Below the pieces are notes generated by a model, which had not been told where the DNA came from, ran no database searches, and saw only the letters and a list, made by a program, of their open reading frames with translations. This document shows, in pieces, positions 33,138 to 47,900 of a stretch of 64,000 nucleotides of DNA. A program made the position numbers and the translations under genes. Origin of the DNA: Mixophyes australis (Eukaryota; Chordata; Amphibia; Anura; Limnodynastidae); assembly GCA_036250195.1 (NCBI GenBank), contig JAVHZZ010000002.1:369398624-369462623 (forward strand), given 5' to 3'. Within the stretch, counting starts at the first letter, position 1; the number at the start of each line of letters is the position of its first letter.

Positions 33138-36100
33138 GTGAGATTCCTGGGCTGGAAATGTGATAACATATCAGGCAATACGGACGCTTACTGCTAGATG
33201 ACAATATAACATGGCAGCACATAGGAGCCCAGTAACATCTGTGCTGCTGTCAGCTGCTGGTCTAGTGGGGAGAGAGAGCCAGTGTCGTCACACTTACACC
33301 ATGCACAGGGAATCACTATGTCTCTTACTGTTTATACATTTGTACATAAGAGTGGCATGTAACTCTATTTATTGCTGTAGAGATTATTACTAGGTGTGTT
33401 TGTCTTGCTTACAGAGAGTTTGTAGTTTCATCCTAATGCTTCATTCTAATGCAGCTGTTATATAAAAGAAACACATAAACCAGAAGACACACATAATCTA
33501 TGTAAGTACATGTCAATCATCATCAGCTACTTATATAGCGCCACTAATTCTGCAGCGCTGTACAGAGAACTCGCATCAGTCCCTGCCCCATTGGAGCTTA
33601 CAGTCTAAATTCCCTAACACACAGATCTGAGGTCAATTTAATGACATCCAATTAATACCGACATAGTTCTGCAACATCAGAGAGTCAAAGGGGTATATTT
33701 ACTAAACTGCAGGTTTGAAAAAGTGGAGATGTTGCCTATAGCAACCAATCAGATTCAAGCTGTCATTTTGTAGAATGTACGAAATGACAGCTAGAATCTG
33801 ATTGCTTGCTATTGGTTGCCCAAACCTATTGTGTGAATTAGGCTTATTGTCACAGTGTCATATAACAAATATTTTCCTTGTGCATTCCTGGCTGGCATTA
33901 ATTTACTAATTATTCTGTGCTATAACCTATTAATTTAGATATGTTGTTCTCTTGCTAAAAGAACTAAACATTTTCAAAAATTATGTGAAAAGGCCAAGTG
34001 AAACATTGAATAATAGTTTTGTCATAGAGAATGAACATGTGCCACCTCTTCAGACAAGCTTATATTATTCCTCTACCACCCTCTTAATCTCCCTAGGTTA
34101 CCCTATTGCCACCCTCTACACAGCTAATACAAGACAACAACCCTTTGACCAACATAGTTGTGTGACTGAGCATACAGCCACTAAATACTTTGTAACCTTT
34201 GCATTGTAGCTGGACAAATATGCAATATGATGTAGCACTTACCCTTGTGTATCAAACCATTGTCCCACAGATTGTAAGCTTGCGAGCAGGTCCTTCTTAC
34301 CTCTCTGTCTGTCTGTATTACCCAGTATTGTTTTATTACTGTTTGTTCCTAATTGTAAAGTGCTACGGAATCTGCTGGCGCTATATAAATAAATAATGAT
34401 GATGATGTGCTTCTGTTCCAGTCCGTAATTTGTATTTGCTTGTCTATAGGATTGTGCACTTATGCCTGCGAAAAACTGACCAGAAGTTGGTGATCATTAA
34501 ACAAATACCTGTGGAACAGATGACCAAAGATGAGCGTCTTGCAGCACAGAATGAATGTCAAGTGCTAAAACTGTTAAGTCATCCAAACATTATTGAATAC
34601 TATGAGAATTTCCTGGAAGACAAAGCCCTTATGATTGCCATGGAGTATGCTCCAGGTGAGCGCCACAAGTTTTATCACTGAACATTTACTGTAGAACAAT
34701 ACTGCAATTATTTTACTTTGCATACTTAGTGGGCTTAAGGAAAGCAATAAAAAAAAAGAGTGAATTTTCACCTTGGTAAAACCATGTTGCATTGGAGGAG
34801 GAGGTAAATTTTATATGTAATGGCAGATTTATATTTAGGGTAGGGCATGTCCTTGATCATCTTTATATTTCAGTGTACAAATAAAGCTAGTAAGTATTTG
34901 TGTGCAACGTGAAAAAAAGCCAGTTTTTAACTTATGTGTAAAATAATGAACTAATTTGCACCTCTTGCAGTAACATGGTTTGTCCAGGAGAAAACTTCTT
35001 TTTTTGCCTTACTTTCCTTAATGAATCAGGCTCAGTGTGTTTAACGCTGCTTACAAATGGCATGGTCCTCAGACTGTAGTACGCTAACATTGAACCTATT
35101 TAAATTCAAATTTCTTAATTTATTTCTGTTCTCTTTGTTTTGATTAATTATGGAATTTAGAGTGCTGTTTTTTTGTATCATAATAACATTGGGCTGCTGT
35201 CATGAGTTGCATAAACCTGCTCAAACAGTATGTAGGATAGGAATAATTGTCCTCCATGCAGACATGATTATGGAGTGTTGTTATGAGTGTCGATCACATA
35301 TGTATTTTCTTGCTGTCAGTACTTGTTACAATGTTTTGTGCATATGTCTCCATAGTGGATAATTAGTCTTATTCTAATGCAGTGTGAAGGGAATGATGTT
35401 TGTATGCATCACATTCCTAGTCCTCTGACCTCAGATGTGCTGCCAGTGCTGCATTGACCTCCCTGAGTTATTCTCTGCGTTATGACCCACCCAGCTTCAC
35501 CTTCTGATTGTAATTTCGGTAGGAAATTTATACACACTACACAACGGAAATGAGATTGGAACGAAAATATTTAACGGTACGACCAACCAAATGAGGCGAC
35601 AATTGTCCATTTGGGCGGACTTTCCACCATCATGTCACTACACACACTGACCCGACTTTTGAACGAACGGTCGTATGTCGGCTGGTTGAGGCGATTATTG
35701 GACAAAAACCCTGTAGCGTGTACCCAGCTTTAGAGTTGCAATTAACCTTCCTTATATAGAGTATGGACACATAGGTGTCTGGAGATAGGCAAGAGGGACA
35801 CTTACTCCTCTTGGAGATATGCCACTTCCAGAGAGCAGGGAGAGCACAACAGGGAGACTTGCCCTTCTTGGCAATACACTATCAGTGTAATTATGAATGT
35901 GCCAATCACTCACATATAAATGTTGGACAGCCCTAAGTGCACAAAAAAGTTAGCTGTCCTTATATATTTTTAGTATTACTATATTATTTATTAAGCTCCA
36001 ACATATGATACTTTTGATGCTGTGTTTGGACATCCCTATCCTTCTTGTTAAGTGGTTTTCCTTATTGGATTATAGTCTGTCTTCTCATTTGCATATGATG

Positions 36101-38873
36101 CTGCTGGAAAAATTGATACATAAATAAGATAAATATATATATATATATTTTAAAACGTGAACATTTCTAATGGTTAACATGAATAAACTGTTGATTTTGA
36201 AAATACTCTAATCCTGTAATCATTTAGCCAGGGATTCTAAATCAGCTAATCGCTGATTGGTTGCTCTGGTTCAATGTCAGTTTTGCACCCAAACTCAGTG
36301 TTAGTTCATAAACCTTAGAGAGGCTGTTTGCACACAGCCATGAGAGGTGCTCGGTGGTCCCTTCTGTCCTCTTTACTTTCCATCCTTCTACCCTCTAAAG
36401 CACATGTCTGATAAGAAAGTAAAGTACGTCTACCTGCAGTATTGAAGGGGAGTGGAGCACACAGAGGTGGAGGGGAATATGATATTGTCAGTATATAAAG
36501 AAAACATTTCTGTGCAAATGTTAATATAATTGTATTTACAATAAGATAAATCAAGGTAATTTTTTTGTTTTTGTTTTTCTTTAATATGGGTTAGTGTGCC
36601 TTTATTGCTGGGAATGCTGTAAGGCAAAGAGACAAATGATATTTGTTTTTTACTCTTATTTTATGTTTACTTTTTTACCACTTTATTTATGTATTGCCTT
36701 TATGGGTCACACCTAGACAGTAACTCGCTTGTTTCTCTTTTCTATGTGTGTCTCATTGTTATGTTTATTGTGATCTGATAAAACGACCGAAACCAACTTC
36801 TTAAGTAAATTCAGGTCAGCCACCAGTATGACTCAGATTGTTGACATAAGGACGGTCATTGTTTTGGAAGATAGATTCCACAATAATTACAGGAATGTGG
36901 CTTCATCTTGTTCTTTAATGACAGCTCTGTGTAAGTTCTAGCCACATTTGTGTCCTTGTTTCAGTACAAATGACTTCTTTTAATGCTTAATGTATTTGAA
37001 CTAATGACTACTGATACCATTCAGTCATCTAATTCTCTTTATGTATGCAGTGGCACTATCAAAATATATCACTTTATTTATATCTCATATGGACGTATTC
37101 CATATGGGGTATTTGTAGTTCATTTTTACATTTTAGAATTTAAGGTGACTCTCTATGTTTACACATAAGTGAATACAGCCATTTGTTTGGCTGAACAATT
37201 TTGAGAAGGTAGCCTATCAATTCATTAGAAATTAATTACGTCAAGGATCCATCTCCATTCACAGGACTCAGAGGGCCATTATGCTTAATAATTATTTATC
37301 TTTAAGAATGCATTTGTTTTACTTAGCTTCTATTGCTGACATCAACATGGGACCTGTCATGTCTGAGAGCTACTTTGTTCAAAAGTTATGGATTGATAAT
37401 GACCATTTTCTAAGTCTAATGTGGTACCTAGGTGGCAGTCTTCTTTGCAGTCCCAACTTCCAAAGCTTTCAGATCAGCTCTCTGTGCCCATGATACAGCT
37501 CCAATAGCAGACCACTTTTAAGCTTCTCCCACACAATGTGATTTTCAGAACTCCCTTAGTGGCAAATTGTGGACCGATTTAGTCTGATCTGGTCGTTTGG
37601 CATTTAGGCCAAACAACAGACAATGCCCACAATGGTCTATCTATTAACACATTCTGGTGCACAAATCCAACTGTACGCTACCCACGTGACTATCTGCAAT
37701 GGCTAAACGTGCTAGACTGTGCAATCAAATCTGATTAGATTTTGAACTGACAGAATTATTGCTTGTGGTCCTTTTGGAGCAATATACATGTGGGAGACGG
37801 CAGTAGAAATAGCATTAAGATAAATGGTAGCTGTTTTATCTGATCTACTTAAATAAAACTTCAAGTATCTTAAATAAGCTTTCTTGCTATTATATTTCAT
37901 GTTTAGTGTTTTTTTAATATCCAACTTATCAATGTAAATCACTTTAACTTAATCATACAAATATTGTTTGTTGCACTCATGCTATCAGTTTTGTAAACAA
38001 TTACTTAATGACCTTTTTTGTAGCCTAGCTACATAATAACATTTCTTCTTTGTAGGTGGTACATTAGCGGAATACATCCAGAAACGCTGTAATTCACTTC
38101 TAGATGAGGATACCATACTACACTTCTTCGTCCAAATCCTCCTAGCTCTATATCATGTGCACAACAAGCTCATCCTTCACCGGGACTTGAAAACCCAGAA
38201 CATCCTGCTGGACAAACACCAGATGATTGTCAAGATTGGGGACTTTGGCATCTCGAAAATTCTCAGTAGTAAGAGCAAGGCCTACACTGTGAGTAACCTG
38301 AAAGCAATCCAGTTCCTTACCAAATGAATGGGAACATGTACTTATAAATGTTGTTTAGAACTGTTTCATAAAAAAATAGATCTTATATCTGGATATAGTA
38401 GACATGAGCAGGGTATTTATCAGTATAGGTGCCCCCTCCCATCTAAATGCCTTGTTGTTTTTCACTATGCTGTGAACAATAAGAAGATGCATAGTGTTAT
38501 TAATTGCACAAATAGATGAAGATATATCACCAGTATGTTATGCAAATCTGTTGTTGAGACACAGCAAACCTATTCACACTAATCACAAATCAATAATTCA
38601 GTGTGTTTGTACTTTATTTCTCTAACCTCTGAATAGTTAGTGTGAAACTTGCTTTTAATAATACATTATGGGCAGCACGTTGGCTTAGTGGTTAGCACTT
38701 CTGCCTCACAGCACTGGGGTCACAAGTTCAATTCCCGACCATGGCTTTATCTGTGTGGAGTTTGTATGTTCTCCCCGTGTTTGCGTTGGTTTCCTCCGGG
38801 TGCTCCGGTTTCCTCCCACACTCCAAAAACATACTGGTAGGTTAATTGGCCGCTATTAACATTTACCCCAGTC

Positions 38874-38918
<45 letters not shown>

Positions 38919-41900
38919 TAGGGAATTTAGACTGTAAGCTCCAATGGGGCAGGGACTGATGTGAATGAGTTCTCTGTACAGCGCTGCGGAATTAGTGGCG
39001 CTATATAAATAAATGGTGATGATGATGATTATTTTCTATATATTAGCTACAATTTAATACGTAACAGCCTGCTTAACTAAGGCAACTGTATTGCCAAGTC
39101 CCTTACAACTTACAACTAGATAGGGAAGGCTGTATCAAGGAGGGAGGGGCTATAAAGTACTAGTCTTATAGCAAGGAACTCTCCTATAATATAGGCTTTA
39201 TGTGGAAAGTAACTATGGGGCACAAATCTGATATGTGTTATAGTTATACAATACTCCTAGTTTATACATGAAATAATAATATATGTTTGCATTTATTAGG
39301 TTACAATACTATATGTCTTGAAGTCACAGTTCTGAAATGTGCTCTTTTACTGTGGGAGTCATAAATCCCGGAATCTCCTTTTGAACTGGGTGAATTGGGA
39401 GTGACTCTTATGCACCTTAATCGCAAAGTCGGGGGAAACTGCCACTGCATGTATTTCGAATTTCAGAGGTTCTCGCTGTCTTACTAACTTAAGGTCTGCA
39501 TCGGGGTCCCTATAATATAAAAGCTTTGCTGTGAATGTTCGAGGTGGAACCCAAGGCTGTAGAGGTTGTGTAAATGCGGTGTAGCCCCTTCAACCGCAAA
39601 TCGTGGGGTGAATGCCACTCTGCCATGTTCACAAGTGAGCCAGCTTTCCAGGAAAGTCTCCAGACTGGAACCTTCTGCTCTCTCCGGCAGCTCAATAAAT
39701 CTTAAACAATTTCTTCTCAGCCTTCCCTCTAAATCCAACGTGTTTTGTTTACATATATTTGTTTGTGAGACAAGATTACAAATGTCCCCTTTCATGGGGG
39801 TGGTGATGTCTTCCACTGAGGAAATTCCCCCACTCTTTCCCTCGTTTTTTGAAGGTCCTGATGGATTAAGGATAGGTCCACATGAACTTCTCTTATTCTG
39901 TCAGTGACATGTTGTTCAGAGGCAGTAATAGCCTAGTGGACTTGTAGTAGGAAGGAGCTTCCTCTGATGGTGGAGTTTCTCACTCTGCTGGGGTGGAGTC
40001 GCTGATGATTCTCCTGGGTTTTTAGCTGAGAAGACTGGGCACATCTTACCACCCTGGCTGCTTCGGCTACAGCTTGGCTGGTTTTGCCCATCATGACAGG
40101 ATATATATTGTAAGGGAAATGTAGGTAGTGTCGTCTAATGGAAACCTGTTGCTAAGTTTCAGGCATCAGCCATCCTTTATTAAGCAACACCTCTGATTAT
40201 CATCCACAGCCAGTGAGGTGCCCTCTAACCTTGTGCAGTGTTTCAGGCACTCAAAGGATAACTAAGTTAAGCTGTTTGCTACGTGGTGGTTAACAAGCGC
40301 TTGTACTTTCATTCAGGAAGTCAGTGGAGGACGCTCAATGCATTCGGCTTGCAATAAATGCCAAAAAACAGCGGGTAGTGTCAGAAAAATCGTACTAAAA
40401 AGCAACACTCCTGACAACAAGCATAATTACAATTTGGTATCATTATGTTGGAATCAGTGGGTTCCAATGTAACCCCCTATTACACTTATAGCAATAGGAA
40501 AAGAAAAAACTATAGTAAATGCATGTATTTTGGTGCCAGTGGTTATGAGGCCTAAAGAAACATAACCAGTGATAAAAGCAGAGAGGCCTTATGGGCTGAA
40601 AGTAATGCATAAGTTATAGCTAAATAATTTAAAGGCCAACTCCACCCAAAATGAAACATTTTATATTGGGTGAAATTAGGTGGCCTGAAATAAAATACAA
40701 AGGTTTTTCTTACTGGCGATGTCTGGATCCACCGATTTGTCAGGTGCGTAATGTGTCTGAGCAGGAAATGCTCTCTGTCTTAAGCTGGGTACACACTACA
40801 TGAAACTTCCAACCATGCGATAGTTTTACCAACTTTCTCCACGACAGAAAAAAATAAAAAGCCCCGATCAGCATGCTGATACCTGTGTACACACTAGAAC
40901 GATTTACCTTCAGATCTTTGTGTGTCTCATACATGTGACAGGATCCCTGGCTGCTCTCAGCGGTGAAAGGTCTGCACTGAAGTCCTGGCTTTCTACAGTT
41001 TGTTACACTGTCAAGCAACTTTCAAGTTCCATCGGTTAGCTGCAGCAGTGAAGGACAAGAAGAGAGAGGGGCAGCTGGAGGAACTGCATGCATCTGAACA
41101 GAGTGACAGGTAGCTGTGACAGCTGATCGGTAGGTGATTGGAACAATATTATTTAACATGCCGACCAACTAAATGAAACGACGATCGGATACGTGGGACG
41201 ACTGTCGTTCAGCTTGTAAGCATACACACTGAAGCGATATCTGGCCGAACAGTCGTTTATCAGGTGATTGGCCCGAAAATTTGCCTGAAAAAACACCAGT
41301 GTGTACCCAGCTTTAGTTTGGGTTGTCTACGCCACTCTACTGTGAACTATGAGCTTTGATAACACTGAAGATGGCTCGTTTGAACAAGTAGGAGGATCAG
41401 ATTGTTATATCTATCAGGAGCTACTCACTAGTTCCAATGACTGCCAATAACACTATATTTTTCATTTTGGATGGAACTGGTCTTTAAGCGATGCACCAGC
41501 CATATATTAACATTAGAGTGTAGACTGTCAAAATCTCAGGGATACTGAATGGAACCAGCCAATGAGAACTGAACACATCTGATTTCTTTGTAAACAGATA
41601 AATAAACCTAAGCCACAGCTTATTTAAATGCACTGCTAGGACTAAACGTGATAGGGAGCGTGCAGCCACAGACCTGTCATGTTGAATGGTTGGGGGGGTA
41701 CAGCTCGCCTGGCCTAGAATGCAGCGTGTGTGACGTGCATAGATGCAACTGCCCAATGGCAAAATTCTATCTAGATATTGTATTCATATGTTGGCACCTC
41801 AGATATCAGACTGCAGTATATATTCCCTCATTATTAGTAACTTGACCCCTTCAGCAATATAACAGCATAGTTTCCTTTCATATTGTTTAGCATATTATTT

Positions 41901-44900
41901 CCTGTGAATGCTAAGTTTCTGCATATTTATGTATAATTTGACTTACCTCTCAAGTTTCTGAAATTTCTCATGGTTTCAGCTATACACAAGAAACACAATA
42001 CTGCAGGAACTCATGGTCGTCATCTGCAAACTGAGAAGTTCATTATTATGTCATTATATTCATTGTTGTTATTAGGAGTGCATATAATAAAACATTGGCT
42101 GGCATCTAATTGTAACAAACACTCTTATAATACATACATACTAATACAAAAAAGACATAGTCCAAGAAGAGGGAATAACACAGCATGACCTTTAATATTT
42201 CATAATAATAGCCTCATGCACAGTTGTCATTTCAGGCTGCTCAGACATTTGGTCATGGTATAGCATTAACCACCCTTTCCTCCTCTAAAAAATGGAATCA
42301 GATTTATTGGGTGGGGAATGATAGTAAACTGCCTGATGACAGCATTGCAGTGGGTTCCTTGTAATCCGGATGTTCATTTCATGTGGGGGTTCTGTGATCC
42401 GGACGTTCGGTTCATGTGGGGGGGCTCTGTTATCCGGTCGTTTAGTTCATGTGGGGGGGCACTGTGATCCCGTCGTTAAGTTCATGTGGGGAGCTCTGTG
42501 ATTCGGACATTCGCTTCATGTGGGGGCTCTGTGATCCGGTCGTTCGGTTCATGTCTGGGGGGCTCTGTGATCCGGACATTCGCTTCATGTGGGGGCTTTG
42601 TGATCCAGTCATTTACTTCATGTGGGGGCTCTGTGATCCGGTCGTTCGGTTCATGTCTGGGGGGCTCTGTGATCCGGACATTCGCTTCATGTGGGGGCTT
42701 TGTGATCCGGTCATTTACTTCATGTGGGGGCTCTGTGATCCGGTCGTTCGGTTCATGTCTGGGGGGCTCCATGGGATCAAGAGGTCTATTTATCAAGGAT
42801 TTTTCCTGTGTTAAACACCCGAAAACAACAGTTTTCGGGTGTTTACCGTGAAATCACTATGTATTATTGAAGCATCGCAGCAGATATCTCAGATATCTGC
42901 TGCTTTGCATTTGCTATCGTTTTTCTGAGCACTCCCCATAACAGTGTATGGGAAGTGCTCAGAATCGCTATGTATGAAAGTCTTTTTAGAGAAACTTTTC
43001 TCTTTTTTTACATGTTAATGTACGCCATCTGAAGCTGGCGCCATCTGAAGCTGGTGTACATTAACATATCTGAAAACTTTCGCGCTGTCCAGCTCTGCTC
43101 TGAAGAGCGCATGTGTGGAGGGATCATGTGATCCCTCCCTGTCAATCATCCTGCAGTTTTCCGTCCAGTATGCTAGTTTTCAGTCGGTGCATGCGCACTA
43201 ACAAAAAAGAAAAAAAAAAAAAGAGAAGATCACCGCAGCCTTTAAACTTGAGAAAAGACTGCGATGATCAGGTGAGTCACTTTTTTAATACATAGCCGTT
43301 ACTTTTCAACCCTTATCAAGGAGATAAGGATTGAAAAGTATCAAGTGAAAAAAACGAAGGGTCATAAATAGACCCCCAAGTCTTTCAGTTTACGTGCAGA
43401 GCCACCTTGACCATAAATTTGGTCCATCAATGATCAGGCCAAACTTCCTCTCGTGTGTGAGCCTACATAAATCATTTCATTATAAATTCACACAAGCTGG
43501 TGGTCTATTTTCAATGTCTGAAGGTCCTGGCATATTTTCAGGTTTCATCGCTTTTACTATTATATTAATAACTCTTGTAAAGATATTTCAGAAAACCTCA
43601 ATTGATTCTGAATAAATGACAGTGTGTATCTGATAACTATACCTTTGTAGTAAAGCTTGCTCATAAGTCTGTGCCCACTCCACTTTAGGTAAACAGATCT
43701 TGGTATTCACCGCTAACATGGATAATTACTCCATAAACAAGGTGGTATTGTGTACTGTCCAGGACCTGCTTAGTCATCCAAAATTCCTTTATTTGCAATG
43801 TTCCTAGGATTGCTTTGTTAAACAACTAGAAGATAGTGGCCGGTAAAAGGTATATATTTTGGTCATGTTCATAAAAATGTGTTTTTAGTTCCCTTTCTTT
43901 ATGATTTTCTCAGCTTACAAATTGGGCCCGGAAATCTTCCCATAGATATCTTCTGCAACTGATTCTTTAAACCAGACTGTAAACATTTTAGTTCCATTAA
44001 ACATCCAGTAAACATCCAGTAAACAACTAATACATGTGCAGATTAATGGAATTTCTTTTGATTTTTCAATAGGTGAACAGCCTTTATCACCTGTTTTGCT
44101 ACTGTGCATTTGCATATTGGTACACTAAAACACATGCTAGTGATAGTGATAACAATGGCATTTTTAAAAGCAATGCCATTAGTAAAATGACAAAAAAAAT
44201 ATTTTAAAGGCTGCATGGGAAATATCACCAAAACTGAAACTTGAATTTTTTATCATTCATTTGTAACCAGGTGATTATAGTCTTTGTAAGTCTGGGCCTA
44301 TGTTTCTCTCCTGTCATTAATCCGTCAGTGCTGATGATGGCTCCAGAATTCCACATCAAGAAGGCTGGTTGTAAAGAGCAAGCTTTGCATATATTTACTT
44401 TCCTAGTGCTCTGATTCAGCTGTGCTCTGTGTACTTTGACCTCCTAAGTCAGTGAACATGCAGAGGCTGTCATCAATGCTTCTCCCAAATATAGACTTAA
44501 ACTGACAGCTTCTTACTAATGTGTTTTATTTATTGACATATATATTGTGTCTGCTTGTTGTGCACTGTGGGCTAAATTTACAAACTGATATAAAGCCCAT
44601 TCAGGCAAAGGACTGTTATGCAGTGATGGATCCTGGATTAGAAAATAATCAAATAACTGTTATATTGGTGCAGGGGGAGCTGAACTTGCATGATTTAAGC
44701 TTTTCATCATCTAGCAAGCTTAGGTTTTTGTTTATTTCTTAACACTCTCCAGATGTCACTAACATGGCAAGATCAATGTTGTTCACAGCTTCATAATTAT
44801 TCTATGACAAGATAGCTATGTTACCTTTTTACATACATTTAGGGGCAGATTCAGTTAGCGGCGAAGTGACATAATGGGTCCCTGGGACAGTCCGCGGAGG

Positions 44901-47900
44901 CACATCGTGCTGGAGTTTTTACTAAAATCTCTGCTCATTTTCCCTCGCATCCTATATAGATGCGAGGGAAAATGAGCAGACTTTTCTGTACCGTATTAGC
45001 CGGCAAAATGCGCGACCAGACATCGATTCAATGACTGGCCGCACTTCGTGGCTAATTGAATCTGCCCCTTAGAGTGTTCATTTAAATATGAAAAATAAAT
45101 GGCCAATGTACTAGCACAAACTTGTATGCAGGTGCGGGCTGGGAGAGGGAAGCCCGGGGGGCACACAGGCGGCCGCATCACAAGAAACGGAATGCGGCCA
45201 CGTAATTGACGCTGTGAAAATAGCCTATATTGCATTCGGGGGGCGGCCGGCCGGCCTACCCCCCGGCCCTAATAGCGGTCTGACTCAGCCCCCCGGGCCA
45301 GCCCGCCCCTGCTTGTATGCTGACTTTATCACGTGGACAGGAACCATTAAGGCACCTTATTTCAGAGGTGGAGTACTGTAGAAGCACATGGAACAGATTG
45401 AGCTCTGGAAGCTAGGGTAGATGGTTATGAAACAAGCTGGGGTGAAATAACGTAAGGATTAATGGTCTACGTGAAACAATGAAGGGCAGTGCCCAAGAGG
45501 CCTGGTGGACTGGCTTCCCGCAATATCAATCCAACTTTTATTGAAGGGGCACATAGGGTTCAACACACCCGTTCCCACTGGACACCCCAGCTAGACCATT
45601 GGCCCAGGTCCTTAACGTTAGCTACCAAGATGCACTTAGCAGCTGCTAGAGATACTTGTAGCCTCAGTCACAGTGGCAATCACACTGCATTCTACCCAGT
45701 CTACTCATTACTCCTGCAGAAACAGAGAGGACTTTTATGCAGTAAAGTGGAGCAAGGACATTATATGTAAATAGAGGTTGCAAATAATTTTTGGGCAGCC
45801 ACAATAGCTGTTCGAAAACAGCTCAAGGAGGATGGTGCTACATGATGGATTCCGGCTGAACTTCTGGCACTTCACAGCCTTCAGACTTTATTAATCACGC
45901 AACTTCTACAGGCGCCAGCCTACCCAAGCAGTTTATGCTTGGACCACTAGTGCCACACAAAAAATGCTGAATTCTTACATTAAACTAGTTATTACCACTA
46001 CCCCACTGCACATGGGTGTTGGGAAGATCCCTAGGGCTTCAGCACCTTTCTGTTCTTGGTGAGGAGGGGGCCTAGGGAATCCAGCCCAAGCTGAACAAGC
46101 TGGTGCTGTGTGAAATTATTACAGAGGGACCCCAGGCTGCAGGTTTCACCAGCCTGTCATAGCGTAGTGCTGTTTGCCTGTGGCCCCCGTGCTGTTCACC
46201 CCCCTGAAATTGCTGGAACCTATGAACTCTGGTGCTTCGATCACATTTGGGGGACATAGTATTTGTTGAACAGGTCCATGATAATGGTTATGATCCAGAT
46301 TGTTGCGCCAGGTGTTGAGCACTGGCAACTGATGCGATTCTTAACAAGTGTATCTGCGGCTGCCTCCACCTCTAATTATTCTGCAGTTACGTGAACGCAC
46401 CTTACTGTACTCAGCGTATAACTACCCACCCCTTCTCTCGTCCGGCCCACATCTCTAAGCGGAAGCAGTCGCAGGTATAAGATGCCTCCGTATGTGTATC
46501 ATTTTTTTGTGTGCATATGCAGTACAGCAATGTGTACTTTACAATAAAAGAAGCAGACACACGGCATCAGCACCTAATTGGTGTTAATATGATTTTGGTC
46601 AATATACAGGATATTTATATTACATGATCGCCCTTCCCCTCCTACCTCTTTCCTGACTCTTCCCTACCTCCAGTGTTATGTGCCATAATAAACAAGAGAA
46701 ATATCCAAGCATTTATGGTATGATCCCTGGGAACATAGAGTCAATATTAGAAATGTGATAAGTTTGGGATGCTGCCTGACACAAAAAAATTGTATCATGA
46801 AACATGAATGGGATCAGAGACAGGTTCAAAAGGCATTTACTTTTTGTTTACCAGATATATCCCCACACTCAAACAAACAATTTCTACAGGGGAAATTGGT
46901 AAGCATTAAAGTGGCCAGTTGTCAGTCTTAACACTACTTCACATGTTGTTATCATGATAACCTTGGGCAGCACGGTGGCTAAGTGGTTAGCACTTCTGCC
47001 TCACAGCACTGGGATCATGAGTTCAATTCCCGACCATGGCCTTATCTGTGTGGAGTTTGTATGTTCTCCCTGTGTTTGCGTGGGTTTCCTCCAGGTGCTC
47101 CAGTTTCTTTCTACACTCCCAAAAACATACTGGTGGGTTAATTGGCTGCTATCAAATTGACCTTAGTCTCTCTGTTTGTGTGTGTATATATTAGGGAATT
47201 CAGACTGTAAGCTCCAATGGGACAGGGACTGATGTGAGTGAGTTCTCTGTACAGCACTGCGGAGTTAGTGGCTCTATATAAATAGCTGTTGCTGCTGATG
47301 ATAATAAACAAACAATTTCTAATGCTATATGCTATGCAATTCTCCCATCTCCCTTCTTGTCCATGCTGCCTTCTGTCTCCCTCCTGTTATGTTAAAATAA
47401 ACAGAATAAAAAAAAATGAAGGGGTTAAAAGGCACATGGAGGGCACCTCTATAATTGTGCTGATGGCATATCTAGTGATTTGATTATCGGAATGTATGTT
47501 CTCGTGTATGTTGTATAACAACGTACCTGTATTTTATTAGTTGGTTGTGAACTGGTAAGCTATGTTCTCATACATATTGGTTCGGGCCACAAAAAGGGCT
47601 GTCTTCAATGGGTATATTTCAAGGGTACACATTAAAGGCATTTTGACACAATGAAGAGCATGACTTAGAATTTTAGTCATGTAATCATGTAATATTACTT
47701 TAACACTATGTGTATAATAATAGGAGACTGAAGTGTGTTGCTTGGACAGTTTAATATTTATGACTATACAATAGACTAATCTAGCAAAATTGATTTTCTT
47801 TTCATCACTTATATATTAGTAGTAGTTATGACTCTTCACAGGGAATTTAAAAGATCAGGTTCGCCTCTCATTTAGGCAAAAAGAATTGTATTAAAATGTC

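Larger units (their letters stand above)
33138..34449 (+). other. NEK8 intron 1
   Basis: 1,312 bases. Holds a reversed V-SINE tail (33517-33657), a truncated palindromic MITE (33690-33825) and an L2-type tail (34265-34408). No other gene. Confidence 0.85.
34656..38055 (+). other. NEK8 intron 2
   Basis: 3,400 bases. Contains a type A MITE (34729-35033), a degenerate Harbinger-like MITE (35530-35729), and otherwise AT-rich unique sequence with no gene recognised. Confidence 0.85.

Noticed and set aside
38328..38519. Open frame in NEK8 intron 3 just after exon 3
   Set aside because: No homology or splice signals; chance frame.
42449..42851. Three overlapping open frames of about 105-120 codons
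   Set aside because: Produced by a minisatellite with unit lengths divisible by three inside a NEK8 intron.
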